Positions 55,670-63,942 are shown, counted from the first letter of the stretch. The stretch: DNA of 64,000 bases from JACKOB01 sp024234575 (GCA_051208035.1 JBPJFZ010000011.1:127427-191426); one strand, 5' to 3'. Translations and numbers: made by a program. The notes: generated by a model not told the origin, from the sequence alone.

Positions 55670-58600
55670 TTATAGCTTGATAGACCTAATTTTATCCATA
55701 TCAAAACGAGCATCATTAGAGGCCTTCCTTCTGAAATCGTATTCGCCACGTAAATTAACGTGCTTCCATGTTATCACTGAGCCCTGACTGATTGATTCAA
55801 TGAGATCTCTTCTATCGTTAGGATCTGACGTGTCAGCTACAAGGTCGGATAAATATAAATAGTTCCAGAGTATGATTGAGTTCTGGAGAAGCAGCTTGCA
55901 CGCTGTTGCAACCTCCTGGTCAGCTAGAACACCTTCTTGAAAGGCTTGGTCGTTGTCAAAGAATACCGCTCGAGAGAATCTATTCGAAAGCTCGACTCTA
56001 TTGAGTTGCTTTTGTATTTGTTGTCTTAGATCTTCGTCATCGAAATAAGTCAGAATGAACTGTGATTTAATAATCCTTCCAAACTCTTTAAGTGCCCGAT
56101 ACAAGGGGTGCTCCTTAGAGTATGAGCTTAATCGTTTAAAAAGCTGTGAGGCAGTAGCGTGCTTCATCTTAATCGTTGCAATGAATCTTAAGATATCATC
56201 CCAGTGATCAAGTATTAGATTTTTGCTGACAGGACGACTTGGAAGTAGACGATATCCTTTCTCGTAAAAAGTTTTTCGCGCAGAAAAGCTATATATTTGC
56301 TGATTCCCGATATTGGCAAGTCTTGGTGCAAACGCTATCCCCAAAAAGTGCGACACAGCGAAGATCTGCTCTGTATAACCATGTGTATCGGTTGAATGTA
56401 CCTGCCTGAGATCCGTCACTTCATTTTGGAGTAAACCATCAATGACGTATGGTGCCTCACGATCGGAAGCGCTGAAAACAGAGTTGTGGAATAAGGACTG
56501 CTTTTCATCAATGAATGTATAAATTGTGACGCCTTTGTCTTTACCAAAATATTTGTAGGAATGATTTGCGTGCAAGCAATCTACATCGACGTTTACCTTT
56601 CTACCATCACTCGATGAGTGGAGAATTTCCGGGTCCTTTAGATAAGCGCTGGATAATTTTAAGTTGTGGATTGCATCTACGATGCGGTTATTAGCTTTTC
56701 TCATATTTTCTAAGCTGAAAAACCAGTTAACCGTGTTGTGCAGCGTGTGCTCCTGTATACCAGCGGAAATACTCGCTAGTTTGCCTAAGCCAATATTACA
56801 GCCCTTCGCAAGAATACCTGCCATTAGAGTTTCTTCCTTTGGTTTCATCTTTACATTTTTAGGACTCAGGTGTTTAAAATCATCAGTAAACTGGCATACC
56901 TGGTTTACTTCCTTAAGTAGTTGGAGAATTGGAATATATCCATCTTGGGATAGGGCATCCGAAATGAATGATTTCTCTTGAAAGTCAGTTTTTGGCGTGT
57001 TCACTTTAGATACTCGGCCATCTTTAAAAGTGAGCGCGGTATTTATCCCGTCGGCTAAGTGCTTGTTAACAATCTTGTACTTCTTGTGAAGCCCCAATTT
57101 TAAGCCCGCTAAATATGCTTCGCCGTCTATGTATTCAAGTAGATTGCACTCGCGCAAGATCTGATATTTTCTAGCCTCCCAATATTCTTTATCAATCATG
57201 TAGTCTTGAATGCTGCGGAAGCGATATGAGTAGGCTAAATTTAAGTCCCCGGACTTGATTGCTTTAGAGATATAGATGAACAGCAGGCACTTATAAAGAG
57301 GGATTGAAAAGTCATTGCGCTCAACATTAGCTAGATCTTGCTTTGACAGAAACTTAATAGGAGGAGATTTGCCGACATTGCCCTCTGACTCTTGAAAATG
57401 AGCTACTGCTTCTAATAAATCCTTTGCCTTGGAGGTACTATCAAATTTGAGAGCACGTACGATAGGGGTTGCTTTAAGTTGAAGTCTCAAAGAAAGCGAT
57501 TCGAGCAGTTGATAGTACGTATGATTTTTATTTTCTTTTCTCAGCTGATTATCCAGATCTTCTAACAAACTATAGTCAATTTCGTTGTTCTTTTGGTAAT
57601 CAAAAACCAGCTCTTCTATCTTGTGATATTTTTCGTTGGGCGTTGCAGATACGCTTTCAACGATTGAGATAATTTCTTTTGCTAGCTTTGAAATAGATTT
57701 ATGAGATTTGCTTAACTCGTGAATTGCCTTGTCTCGTTTTTCCTTCACAGATCGTTCGTGTTCAGCTTGTTTGCTTGAAGCTTTGTGCAACGTTGATGTC
57801 ACCGACTTCATCAAAGCGTCTACGAGACTATCTTGTCGAATGAAGTAGTGATGCTTAACAAACCCCAGCAGGTGAAGATAAATGTTTTCTTTATCTGTAA
57901 ATTGCGTCAGTTGCTGAATATCGGCTTTGCGTACCCACTCAGCATAATACCTAGTCGCCTTGTCATTTATATTTAATTCGTCATAAACATCTGCAAGCTG
58001 ATCAAACATATCTTTAAAAACGATCATGTTATTCACGTTTTGCTTAATATCTTTTGGCCGCATGGACTGATCAATGTTCTTATATGATGCTAGCGGGGTA
58101 GTTGTTCTGCTTCCTGCAGTTATGGGAGTTAATAGGGAGTCCAGCAATTCTGAATGAGCCGGTTTAATCGCCCTGCGAAGATTAGAAATTTGATTCTTCT
58201 CTGACTCGTTGAAAGCATCTGTGATTATTGTGTTTAATTCACTTAAGCTCGGAATAGCTACTTGGTGTTTCCAGCAAGCATCTGTAAGCGCGTCGAAAAT
58301 AAATTTTGGTTGTTCTTTTTGAGCAGCAAAATTCTGCGCTAAACCTACTAGAGTTTCAGTCATACTACTGTCATAAGATTCCCAGTTCAGGAAATCCAGA
58401 ATCTTGATTCTGTGCCTGGTAACTAGAGATCCAGCGTAGATAGTCAATGAAGTAGGGGGTTCAACGCTTAAAGTTTTAGCAACATGGTTGATATCTCGCT
58501 TTCCAAATTGGGCAGAATTGAAAAAGCGAGCTCGAGATCTGAAGTAACCAAGCTGCAAAACAAAGCCAATTCGGCTTTCGATCGGATGAATTCGAGTTAT

Positions 58601-58717
58601 GCTTGATTTCAGTTCAGATGGAATCGAGAAGTAACGTTGACGATCTTCCTTGGAAAATTTAGGAGGGGTGTCGAACAACTGTCTTTCTGCGTCGTTCAAA
58701 ATATTGATAACTGGCAT
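55670..58717 (-). CDS. tnpA: Tn3-family transposase
   Basis: A 1015-residue transposase, full-length for Tn3-type TnpA. The N-terminal region (LNDAERQLFDTPPKFSKEDRQRYFSIP) is the DNA-binding DUF4158-type domain. The catalytic part has KVNVDVDCLHANHSYKYFGKDKGV (first Asp region), VHSTDTHGYTEQIFAVSHFLGIAFAPRL, with the highly typical DTHGYTE, and the end IESISQGSVITWKHVNLRGEYDF. No stop or frameshift is visible. No tnpR resolvase or res site is found in the window next to it, unlike complete Tn3 relatives. Terminal repeats could not be matched with certainty. Confidence 0.93.
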   Translation of the reverse strand: MPVINILNDAERQLFDTPPKFSKEDRQRYFSIPSELKSSITRIHPIESRIGFVLQLGYFRSRARFFNSAQFGKRDINHVAKTLSVEPPTSLTIYAGSLVTRHRIKILDFLNWESYDSSMTETLVGLAQNFAAQKEQPKFIFDALTDACWKHQVAIPSLSELNTIITDAFNESEKNQISNLRRAIKPAHSELLDSLLTPITAGSRTTTPLASYKNIDQSMRPKDIKQNVNNMIVFKDMFDQLADVYDELNINDKATRYYAEWVRKADIQQLTQFTDKENIYLHLLGFVKHHYFIRQDSLVDALMKSVTSTLHKASSKQAEHERSVKEKRDKAIHELSKSHKSISKLAKEIISIVESVSATPNEKYHKIEELVFDYQKNNEIDYSLLEDLDNQLRKENKNHTYYQLLESLSLRLQLKATPIVRALKFDSTSKAKDLLEAVAHFQESEGNVGKSPPIKFLSKQDLANVERNDFSIPLYKCLLFIYISKAIKSGDLNLAYSYRFRSIQDYMIDKEYWEARKYQILRECNLLEYIDGEAYLAGLKLGLHKKYKIVNKHLADGINTALTFKDGRVSKVNTPKTDFQEKSFISDALSQDGYIPILQLLKEVNQVCQFTDDFKHLSPKNVKMKPKEETLMAGILAKGCNIGLGKLASISAGIQEHTLHNTVNWFFSLENMRKANNRIVDAIHNLKLSSAYLKDPEILHSSSDGRKVNVDVDCLHANHSYKYFGKDKGVTIYTFIDEKQSLFHNSVFSASDREAPYVIDGLLQNEVTDLRQVHSTDTHGYTEQIFAVSHFLGIAFAPRLANIGNQQIYSFSARKTFYEKGYRLLPSRPVSKNLILDHWDDILRFIATIKMKHATASQLFKRLSSYSKEHPLYRALKEFGRIIKSQFILTYFDDEDLRQQIQKQLNRVELSNRFSRAVFFDNDQAFQEGVLADQEVATACKLLLQNSIILWNYLYLSDLVADTSDPNDRRDLIESISQGSVITWKHVNLRGEYDFRRKASNDARFDMDKIRSIKL

Positions 58718-58808
58718 ATTACTACGCTCTTATTGTTATGGTGCGTAATTACTTATCGGTACTCATCAAGAAAAGCTTAGTATCGAGTGAGCCAGCCCCA
58801 TAACCAGC

Positions 58809-58829
58809 AAAACCGCACAAGGCGGTTTT
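58809..58829. terminator. Symmetric hairpin AAAACCGC/GCGGTTTT
   Basis: AAAACCGC (58809-58816) and GCGGTTTT (58822-58829) with a 5-nt loop; U-tracts lie within the stem on both strands, so it could terminate either way or shield the transposase from outside transcription. Confidence 0.5.
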
Positions 58830-58840
58830 AATGCGAGACG

Positions 58841-58878
58841 AAAGTTAGTAAGGCTTTGTCTCTGATAGCGCCTCCCCC
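58841..58878. repeat. Candidate Tn3 terminal inverted repeat (unconfirmed)
   Basis: Read on the minus strand from 58878 this begins GGGGGAGGCGCTATCAGAGA, which resembles Tn3-family ends in the G-run start. No convincing partner was found at the other side of the transposase gene (55540-55670), so this is only a lead. Confidence 0.25.
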
Positions 58879-59150
58879 AGAAGCCGTGTTTAGAGTATGA
58901 AAGCGTGAGCGGTATGTCAACGATTCACGTCATTCACGTTTATCGGCTTTGATGAGAAAGCGGACGAAAACGCTCATTACTATTTCAGCCTAAATCTGCT
59001 GTTTTGAGTCCCATAATCTCGAATGTTTCTTTAGCGCTGATTATTCACATTCCGATTGACTTTCTAACACAAATAAACTATTTTTAGACCATTATTTAGT
59101 CTTTTTTTGGCGTTATTCTTTTGTGACTAGTCAATACATAGGTGGTGCAT

Positions 59151-59474
59151 ATGCCAATTACTGATCGAATTCTCACAGATCAGACTGTTTCGGTTTCTAA
59201 TCTGAAGTCAGATCCAAATGGCGTGTTTCGTGATGCTGAAAATGGCGCCATAGCTGTCTTATCTCATAATAAGCCGAAAGGTTACTTTGTCTCTCCTAAA
59301 GACTATGAACTTATGATCAACATTATTGATGAGTGGCGAAAAGAACACCCCGATCAGGCAACATACACAGCTAGTTTTAACCCTAATGCAGAAAGACTTA
59401 GTGCCATTTCTCAATTAGGGGCAGAAATCTTGTTGAGCGCTACCAGCGAAGAACTCAACTCATATTCTGAATAA
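59151..59474 (+). CDS. yafN: Antitoxin YafN-like (Phd/YefM type)
   Basis: A 107-residue antitoxin. ATG at 59151 with AGGTGG upstream is preferred over an upstream GTG at 59142. The segment VSVSNLKSDPNGVFRDAENGAIAVLSHNKPKGYFVSP is the Phd/YefM-type DNA-binding domain and agrees with E. coli YafN (ITELRKNPAKYF...AVLSNNRPAGYLLS). The C-terminal part would cover the toxin. The stop codon overlaps the start of yafO by one base, a normal arrangement for coupled antitoxin-toxin genes. No LexA box was found upstream, unlike the dinB-yafNOP operon of E. coli. Confidence 0.87.
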   Translation: MPITDRILTDQTVSVSNLKSDPNGVFRDAENGAIAVLSHNKPKGYFVSPKDYELMINIIDEWRKEHPDQATYTASFNPNAERLSAISQLGAEILLSATSEELNSYSE

Positions 59475-59866
59475 TGAAGATATATAAAAGCGCCATCATC
59501 CAAAAGCAACTGTCGGCTTCCGAACTACAGAATTTAGAGTCTGACTTTCGTCGATATAAAGAACTGAATCAAATACCAGACACCTTTGGAAGAGATGCCC
59601 TCTATGACCACCCAAACACGCTGCCGAGCGTGCAGCAAGAGGAAATCGCACACATCCACCTCGTCGACCCAAAAAATTGGCACGTAAGAACTGTACAGTT
59701 CAACAAAACTAGCGATACGCATTTGGTTTATTGTCCTGGTTTTATTGAGCGCGATGCTTATTTACTAATGGCAATTCTTGCACCCGATGCACACAACCAA
59801 GCTAGGAAAAGATTAATCATGTGGAAACTAGCAGAAATGGCACAGGGTTTTCGCGAAAAGCATTAA
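59474..59866 (+). CDS. yafO: mRNA interferase toxin YafO-like
   Basis: A 130-residue toxin similar to E. coli YafO in several blocks: LSASELQNLESDFRRYKE, PDTFGRDALYDHPNT, EIAHIHLVDPKNWHVR, HLVYCPGFIERDAYLLMAIL and the end KLAEMAQGFREKH. YafO is a ribosome-dependent endoribonuclease. It is translated directly after yafN. The gene ends only five bases before the stop codon of the converging SUMF1-domain gene. Presence near the transposase suggests it may be a passenger of that element or a nearby island-stabilising pair. Confidence 0.9.
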   Translation: MKIYKSAIIQKQLSASELQNLESDFRRYKELNQIPDTFGRDALYDHPNTLPSVQQEEIAHIHLVDPKNWHVRTVQFNKTSDTHLVYCPGFIERDAYLLMAILAPDAHNQARKRLIMWKLAEMAQGFREKH

Positions 59867-59871
59867 ATTTA

Positions 59872-61575
59872 TTAGAAATCGTGCGCCAGACGAAAGCCTA
59901 TGTATATTTCTTGAAGGGATCGTTCAGATGATCTAAGGTTTTTCGGTTCTATATAGTTACCAAACCCACCGCCACGGACAGCTCGATAAAAAGGGCGATC
60001 ATTACACTCTTTACTTGTCCATGCTTGTCCATTTGCTCCATGCGTTGAAGATTTATAGGAATGAGGGTCATAACAGTCTGCTGTAAATTCATAAACGTTT
60101 CCGTACATATCAAAGAGCCCCCATGCGTTCGGAGCGTAGTTTTTCACTCTTTTTGGACCGTTACCGCAACCGCTATAGTTCGCATTCGCACAACTAATTT
60201 CATTTCCCCAGCTAAAGAGCGTTTCACTGGCTGCTCTGGCGGCGTATTCCCATTCGGCTTCACTGGGTAAACGGTATTGCTTCCCTGTGACCTTATTTAG
60301 CCAAGGAATGAACTCATTTACTACTGCAAGATATTTCACTGGATACACGGGGCGATTCCCACGCCCTTCGCCGTCATCATCTACTCGTGAATCACATGCG
60401 CCTGCGGCAATACAGGCATCCCACTGAGCAAACGTGACTTCATGCTCCTGAAGATAAAAGGAAGGAATGCTCACTTTATGCTTTGGCTTTTCTGTTTCGT
60501 GACATTTCATCTCTGGTGTTTCGATCGTGCAACCCATCCAGTAGGAACCCGCTGGTATTTTTACCATCACTGGGTTTGCTTGATCCAATAACTGAGCTCG
60601 CCATGTCATATCTGTTTCGAAGCGTTGTTCCATGGCTCTCTTTTGATTTAACTCTGCAGTTTCACGGCTATGACTGGCACTTTGCCATGCTTCACGGGTG
60701 GCATTCCAGTATTTCTTGCTTTGTTGTATATCTCCAGCAATTAATGCTTGTCGCGCTTTTTCTTCAAGGGAATTTGCCTGTGAGACCTCGATTGGGGTGT
60801 CAAAACCATGGTGGTTTTGTTGATCTCTGAGTATCCATTCTCCTTTGGCGGCGCTGGCTATATCCAATGTTTCTTGCAAGCTAACTAATTCAGAGACCGT
60901 ATCGTTGCGCTGAGCTAACTGTTTCCATTGGGTTGCTTTTTCAGGAAGGGAGTAGAGCCCGATTAACTCCCCTAATTGTGAGGGTGGCATTGCGCCTAAT
61001 GCCTGATCTCCCAGCTCCGAGAAGGGCTTTGCTCCGAAATCCTCAATAAGCATTCTTCTTATTTCTTTGATTTCACGTTTGGTGGTGTTGTCTCCTGCAA
61101 TGCTAGAGGTTTTTAACGCCACCTTATCGATGTAATCAAGAACCGTCATCGGTTCTTCTCGGTTGGTTTCAGGGTTTTTAGTCATTGTGATGGAATTAAA
61201 ATCCAACAGAATGTCATCTGAATAAAGTTGGTTCGCAAACAGATCCAAGATGATTTGGTTATAGGCACCTCTTTCAAAGGCGTAGCTGAGGTAGTTAATG
61301 TTATAGCAAATCATTTCGTGCTTGTGCAGATTCAGGTGATAGATCATGTCTTCTATGGTGGGATTGGCGACGTTTTCGTGCTTGGAAATAAATTTCATAA
61401 TGCTCAGTTTTGAGCTATCAACAAGTGTTCGTGATGCGTCGTATAGTGCACACAAACTTTTCGCAAGTTCTCTATAATCCGGCTCTTTGGCCTCTTCTGC
61501 CAACGCCTTGTGTGGCGTGCTTAAGGCAATTAATAAGCTAAGAATAAGTGTGAGAAAACCGGATTTTTGTCGCAT
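59872..61575 (-). CDS. Secreted protein with conserved N-domain and C-terminal SUMF1/FGE-type domain
   Basis: A 567-residue precursor with a signal peptide (FLTLILSLLIALSTPHKALA). Residues about 30-190 are a helical domain nearly identical to that of the neighbouring gene at 61936. Residues about 195-335 are helical linker (QQSKKYWNATREAWQSASHSRE). Residues about 336-567 form a formylglycine-generating-enzyme-like (SUMF1) domain: VMVKIPAGSYWMGCTIETPE, SFYLQEHEVTFAQWDACIAAG, YRLPSEAEWEYAARAA, NAWGLFDMYGNVYEFTADCY and VRGGGFGNYIEPKNLRSSERS. Such domains also serve as binding folds in kinase-linked proteins and C-type-lectin-fold variable proteins, so enzymatic activity is not assured. Function unknown. 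Confidence 0.8.
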   Translation of the reverse strand: MRQKSGFLTLILSLLIALSTPHKALAEEAKEPDYRELAKSLCALYDASRTLVDSSKLSIMKFISKHENVANPTIEDMIYHLNLHKHEMICYNINYLSYAFERGAYNQIILDLFANQLYSDDILLDFNSITMTKNPETNREEPMTVLDYIDKVALKTSSIAGDNTTKREIKEIRRMLIEDFGAKPFSELGDQALGAMPPSQLGELIGLYSLPEKATQWKQLAQRNDTVSELVSLQETLDIASAAKGEWILRDQQNHHGFDTPIEVSQANSLEEKARQALIAGDIQQSKKYWNATREAWQSASHSRETAELNQKRAMEQRFETDMTWRAQLLDQANPVMVKIPAGSYWMGCTIETPEMKCHETEKPKHKVSIPSFYLQEHEVTFAQWDACIAAGACDSRVDDDGEGRGNRPVYPVKYLAVVNEFIPWLNKVTGKQYRLPSEAEWEYAARAASETLFSWGNEISCANANYSGCGNGPKRVKNYAPNAWGLFDMYGNVYEFTADCYDPHSYKSSTHGANGQAWTSKECNDRPFYRAVRGGGFGNYIEPKNLRSSERSLQEIYIGFRLAHDF

Positions 61576-61760
61576 GGCCAGGCTCGTTTTTGTTATTAAT
61601 GTGTTGGATTTTTAGCCTAGTGTACTTGCCGAAGTTGACTGTGAAAAGCGGGAATTTAGGTGCGTGGTTTTCGTCTGCTTTTCAATGAACGCTTAGACCA
61701 CAAAATCGACTTACAACATCAGTCCCAACTAAATCGCTCCTTTTTAAGTTGGACTTTCTG
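61008..61760. repeat. 753-bp direct repeat, copy A
   Basis: Covers about 190 bp upstream of the SUMF1-domain gene and its first about 190 codons. Copy B lies exactly 1410 bp to the right with no net insertion or deletion. Similarity ends at CTCCCAGCTCCGAGAAG inside the gene and at TTTCTG upstream of it. The two copies are near-identical except for a block at 61381-61487. Confidence 0.9.
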
Positions 61761-61935
61761 GCCACGCTGAAAGAACCATTTAAAGGTTAAACGCTTTCTT
61801 TCTTTGATGATAGTTACTGGGAGGGGGAGGTTACCTTCGGTTGTTTTTTGTTTTAGGCTTTTGCGCTTCTGCGGGAAAATTTTTCCTGCAAACGGCTATT
61901 TAAACTTCTTAGCCGTTTGCGTGGCCTTTCCTTCT
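61576..61935. other. Intergenic stretch of 360 bp between the two paralogues
   Basis: Bases 61576-61760 are the promoter side of repeat copy A. The rest (61761-61935) is unique and contains the hairpin at 61888-61920 that ends the paralogue to the right. An open minus-strand frame from 62084 to 61896 runs through the region in another phase. Confidence 0.6.
61888..61920 (-). terminator. Terminator-like hairpin after the second paralogue
   Basis: Perfect 10-bp repeat GCAAACGGCT (61888-61897) and AGCCGTTTGC (61911-61920), loop of 13. Beyond it on the minus strand lies AGGAAAAATTTTCC, itself palindromic, in place of a plain T-run. Confidence 0.55.
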
Positions 61936-62084
61936 TTATTCATTGCAGAGACTGTCTGCATACCGCCGATAATTAAAATGATCACTGTAATTCCAAGCTG
62001 ACGTTCTTTTTGAAATCGCATGGCACTCAACAGCAAAACCAGCTCTCGATAAGGTCGGGCGAGGCTGCTTTCTCGCACTTTCAA
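61896..62084 (-). pseudogene. Overlapping frame with a membrane helix, possible shifted 3' end
   Basis: The frame begins at a TTG and encodes 62 residues, including RELVLLLSAMRFQKERQLG and a hydrophobic ITVIILIIGGMQTVSAM segment. It overlaps the last about 50 codons of the upstream-reading paralogue in a different phase and ends inside the terminator hairpin. It may be the original C-terminus of that protein, separated by a frameshift, or a small separate gene. Confidence 0.3.
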
Positions 62085-62985
62085 TCACACCTTGCTGTTC
62101 TGCGGTTAATTGATATTTCTCGTGTGAGCAGCCCACTAAGTTAATGGCGTAGTCTATCTTCCCCGTATGATTCGCTAGTACCCCAAGATCCTCTACACTC
62201 GCAGGACACACAGGTCGCGCCCTATAAACGCGATCAAACTGGGCATCCATCTGTGCCAACAATTGCTTCTTCTTTTCCGCACTCAGACTCGACACATAGA
62301 CGTCGCTCAACACCCCTTCCAAAGACCATTTCCGACCGGCTAACAACTCACTCGTGACATACCCGTGCCTTGCAAAAATATCAAAGCTGGCTCGGTACCA
62401 CTCATTAATCTCTGCCTCTCCCAGCTCCGAGAAGTGCTTGGCTCCGAAATCCTCAATAAGCATTCTTCTAATTTCTTTGATTTCACGTTTGGTTGTATTG
62501 TCTCCTGCAATTGTATAGGTTTTTAACGCCACCTTATCAATGTAATCAAGAACCGTCATAGGTTCTTCTTGATTGGTTTCTGGGTTTTTAGTCATTGTGA
62601 TGGAATTAAAATCTAAAAGGATATCATCTGAATAAAGTTGGTTCGCAAACAGATCCAAGATGATTAGATTATATGCTCTTCTTTCAAAGGCGTAGCTGAG
62701 GTAGTTTATGTTATCGCAAATCATTTCGTGCTTGTGCAGATTCAGGTAATAAACCATGTCTTCTATGGTAGGATTGGCGACGTTTTCGTGTTTGCTTACA
62801 AAATCTTTTATTATGGATTTTGAGTCAGATACTAGGGCCCTTGACCTGTTGTAAGTAGTACATAACCTGTTGGCAAGTATACTGTAGTCCGGCTCTTTGG
62901 CCTCTTCTGCCAGTGCGTTGTGTGGCGCGCTTAAGGCAATCAACAGGCTAAGAATAAGTGTGAGAAAACCGGATTTTTGTCGCAT
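61936..62985 (-). CDS. Secreted paralogue with conserved N-domain and different C-terminus
   Basis: A 349-residue precursor. The signal peptide and the domain to about residue 190 are almost the same as in the 59872-61575 gene (FLTLILSLLIALSAPHNALA; NVANPTIEDMVYYLNLHKHE; DDILLDFNSITMTKNPETN). After FGAKHFSELGEAE the protein diverges: no SUMF1 domain, but a short helical part with several Cys (YRARPVCPASVEDL, NLVGCSHEKYQL) and an odd, compositionally different last 40 residues. In another phase the same DNA encodes a more protein-like stretch with a membrane helix, so the 3' end may be frame-shifted. Function unknown. Confidence 0.65.
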   Translation of the reverse strand: MRQKSGFLTLILSLLIALSAPHNALAEEAKEPDYSILANRLCTTYNRSRALVSDSKSIIKDFVSKHENVANPTIEDMVYYLNLHKHEMICDNINYLSYAFERRAYNLIILDLFANQLYSDDILLDFNSITMTKNPETNQEEPMTVLDYIDKVALKTYTIAGDNTTKREIKEIRRMLIEDFGAKHFSELGEAEINEWYRASFDIFARHGYVTSELLAGRKWSLEGVLSDVYVSSLSAEKKKQLLAQMDAQFDRVYRARPVCPASVEDLGVLANHTGKIDYAINLVGCSHEKYQLTAEQQGVIESARKQPRPTLSRAGFAVECHAISKRTSAWNYSDHFNYRRYADSLCNE

Positions 62986-63170
62986 GGCCAGGCTCGTTTT
63001 TGTTATTAATATGTTGGATTTTTAGCCTAGTGTACTTGCCGAATTTGCCTGTGAAAAGCGTGAATTTAGGTGCGTGGTTTTCGTCTGCTTTTCAATGAAC
63101 GCTTAGACCAAAAAATCGACTTACAACATCAGTCCCAACTAAATCGCTCGTTTTTTAGTTGCACTTTCTG
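62418..63170. repeat. 753-bp direct repeat, copy B
   Basis: Second copy of the repeat (see 61008-61760), including the promoter side, signal peptide and N-terminal domain of the 349-residue paralogue. The two upstream halves share for example a long identical stretch beginning GTGCGTGGTTTTCGTCTGC. Confidence 0.9.
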
Positions 63171-63317
63171 ACCAGTTTCTTTCTAGAACGTCCTCTAAAA
63201 CGATATCGTTGGGCGATGTTGCTTAGCCCGTCTCATTTTAAAAATACGCAGATCTTGCCAGGCTGACGTTTGATCGCTATATTCATATTTATTATTTATG
63301 AATAATAGAGGTGAGTC
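62986..63317. other. Intergenic stretch of 332 bp between the paralogue and parD
   Basis: Bases 62986-63170 belong to repeat copy B. The remainder (63171-63317) is unique and carries the promoter of parD. No further gene is seen. Confidence 0.6.
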
Positions 63318-63566
63318 ATGGCAACTACCAGCTTAAGTTTGGGTGAGCATTGGGAAGTCTTCATCAAGAATGAAATCTCCAGTGGTCGTTACGGCTCTGC
63401 AAGTGAGGTTGTGCGAGATGCCTTACGTGCCATGGAAGAGCGAAAAAGCAAACTGGAAGACTTGCGCTCGCACTTAGCAGAGGGCGCTACTCAGGCTAGA
63501 AATGGCGAATTTGTTGATAACTTTTCCATGGACGCGATCATCAACGACTTGGATGCAGAGCATTAA
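63318..63566 (+). CDS. parD: ParD-type antitoxin
   Basis: An 82-residue ribbon-helix-helix antitoxin: TTSLSLGEHWEVFIKNEISSGRYGSASEVVRDALRAME is the typical ParD domain, and the acidic tail binds the toxin. AGAGG precedes the ATG. It would repress its own operon and neutralise ParE, encoded 15 bp downstream. Confidence 0.9.
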   Translation: MATTSLSLGEHWEVFIKNEISSGRYGSASEVVRDALRAMEERKSKLEDLRSHLAEGATQARNGEFVDNFSMDAIINDLDAEH

Positions 63567-63581
63567 TTATCAGGATCGTTG

Positions 63582-63899
63582 ATGACACAAAAATCTAGCA
63601 GAAAGCTAAGAGTTACCCCGCGTGCTCGCGACGATTTAAAAAATATCGGTCGTTATACCGAGCAGACTTGGGGAACAGACCAACGTAATCGTTACTTAAA
63701 TAATATTGATATTCGATTTCGTTGGCTTGCCGATAACCCTCAATTGGGCAGACATCGAACCGATATTTGCGAAGGTTATTACAGTTTCCCCGAAGGACAG
63801 CATGTTGTTTTTTATCTGTTTGATCACAACACCCTCGACATTATTGGTATTCCCCATAAGGAAATGGACATCATTAGGGACTCTCTGATTAATTCCTAA
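63582..63899 (+). CDS. parE: ParE-type toxin (RelE/ParE superfamily)
   Basis: A 105-residue toxin; ATG at 63582 has AGGA six bases upstream (a TTG one codon earlier is less likely). LRVTPRARDDLKNIGRYTEQTWG is the ParE opening, followed by FRWLADNPQLGRHRTDICEGYYSFPEGQHVVFY and DIIGIPHKEMD. ParE toxins inhibit gyrase in studied cases. It pairs with the upstream ParD. Confidence 0.9.
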   Translation: MTQKSSRKLRVTPRARDDLKNIGRYTEQTWGTDQRNRYLNNIDIRFRWLADNPQLGRHRTDICEGYYSFPEGQHVVFYLFDHNTLDIIGIPHKEMDIIRDSLINS

Positions 63900-63942
63900 A
63901 ATGTTATACGATTAGATCCGAATCCACCAACCCGGTACGGCC

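Larger units (their letters stand above)
58718..59150. other. Gene-free stretch between the Tn3 transposase and yafN
   Basis: 433 bp. Contains the transposase promoter region, a perfect hairpin at 58809-58829, a possible transposon end near 58840-58878, and the promoter of yafN. No open frame is convincing. Confidence 0.6.

Noticed and set aside
55600..55670. Left terminal repeat of the Tn3 element near GGGAGCAG or GAGGGTCG
   Set aside because: Neither aligned convincingly with the candidate right end; matches were only slightly above chance.
59872..61575. Variable protein of a diversity-generating retroelement
   Set aside because: The C-terminal SUMF1/FGE fold is the kind used by such proteins, but no reverse transcriptase or template repeat is present in the window and the last part of the gene looks like an ordinary SUMF1 domain.
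59151..63899. Chromosomal integron cassette array
   Set aside because: Toxin-antitoxin pairs and repeated intergenic DNA suggested it, but genes lie on both strands, the repeats extend into coding sequence, and no attC core pairs flank each gene.
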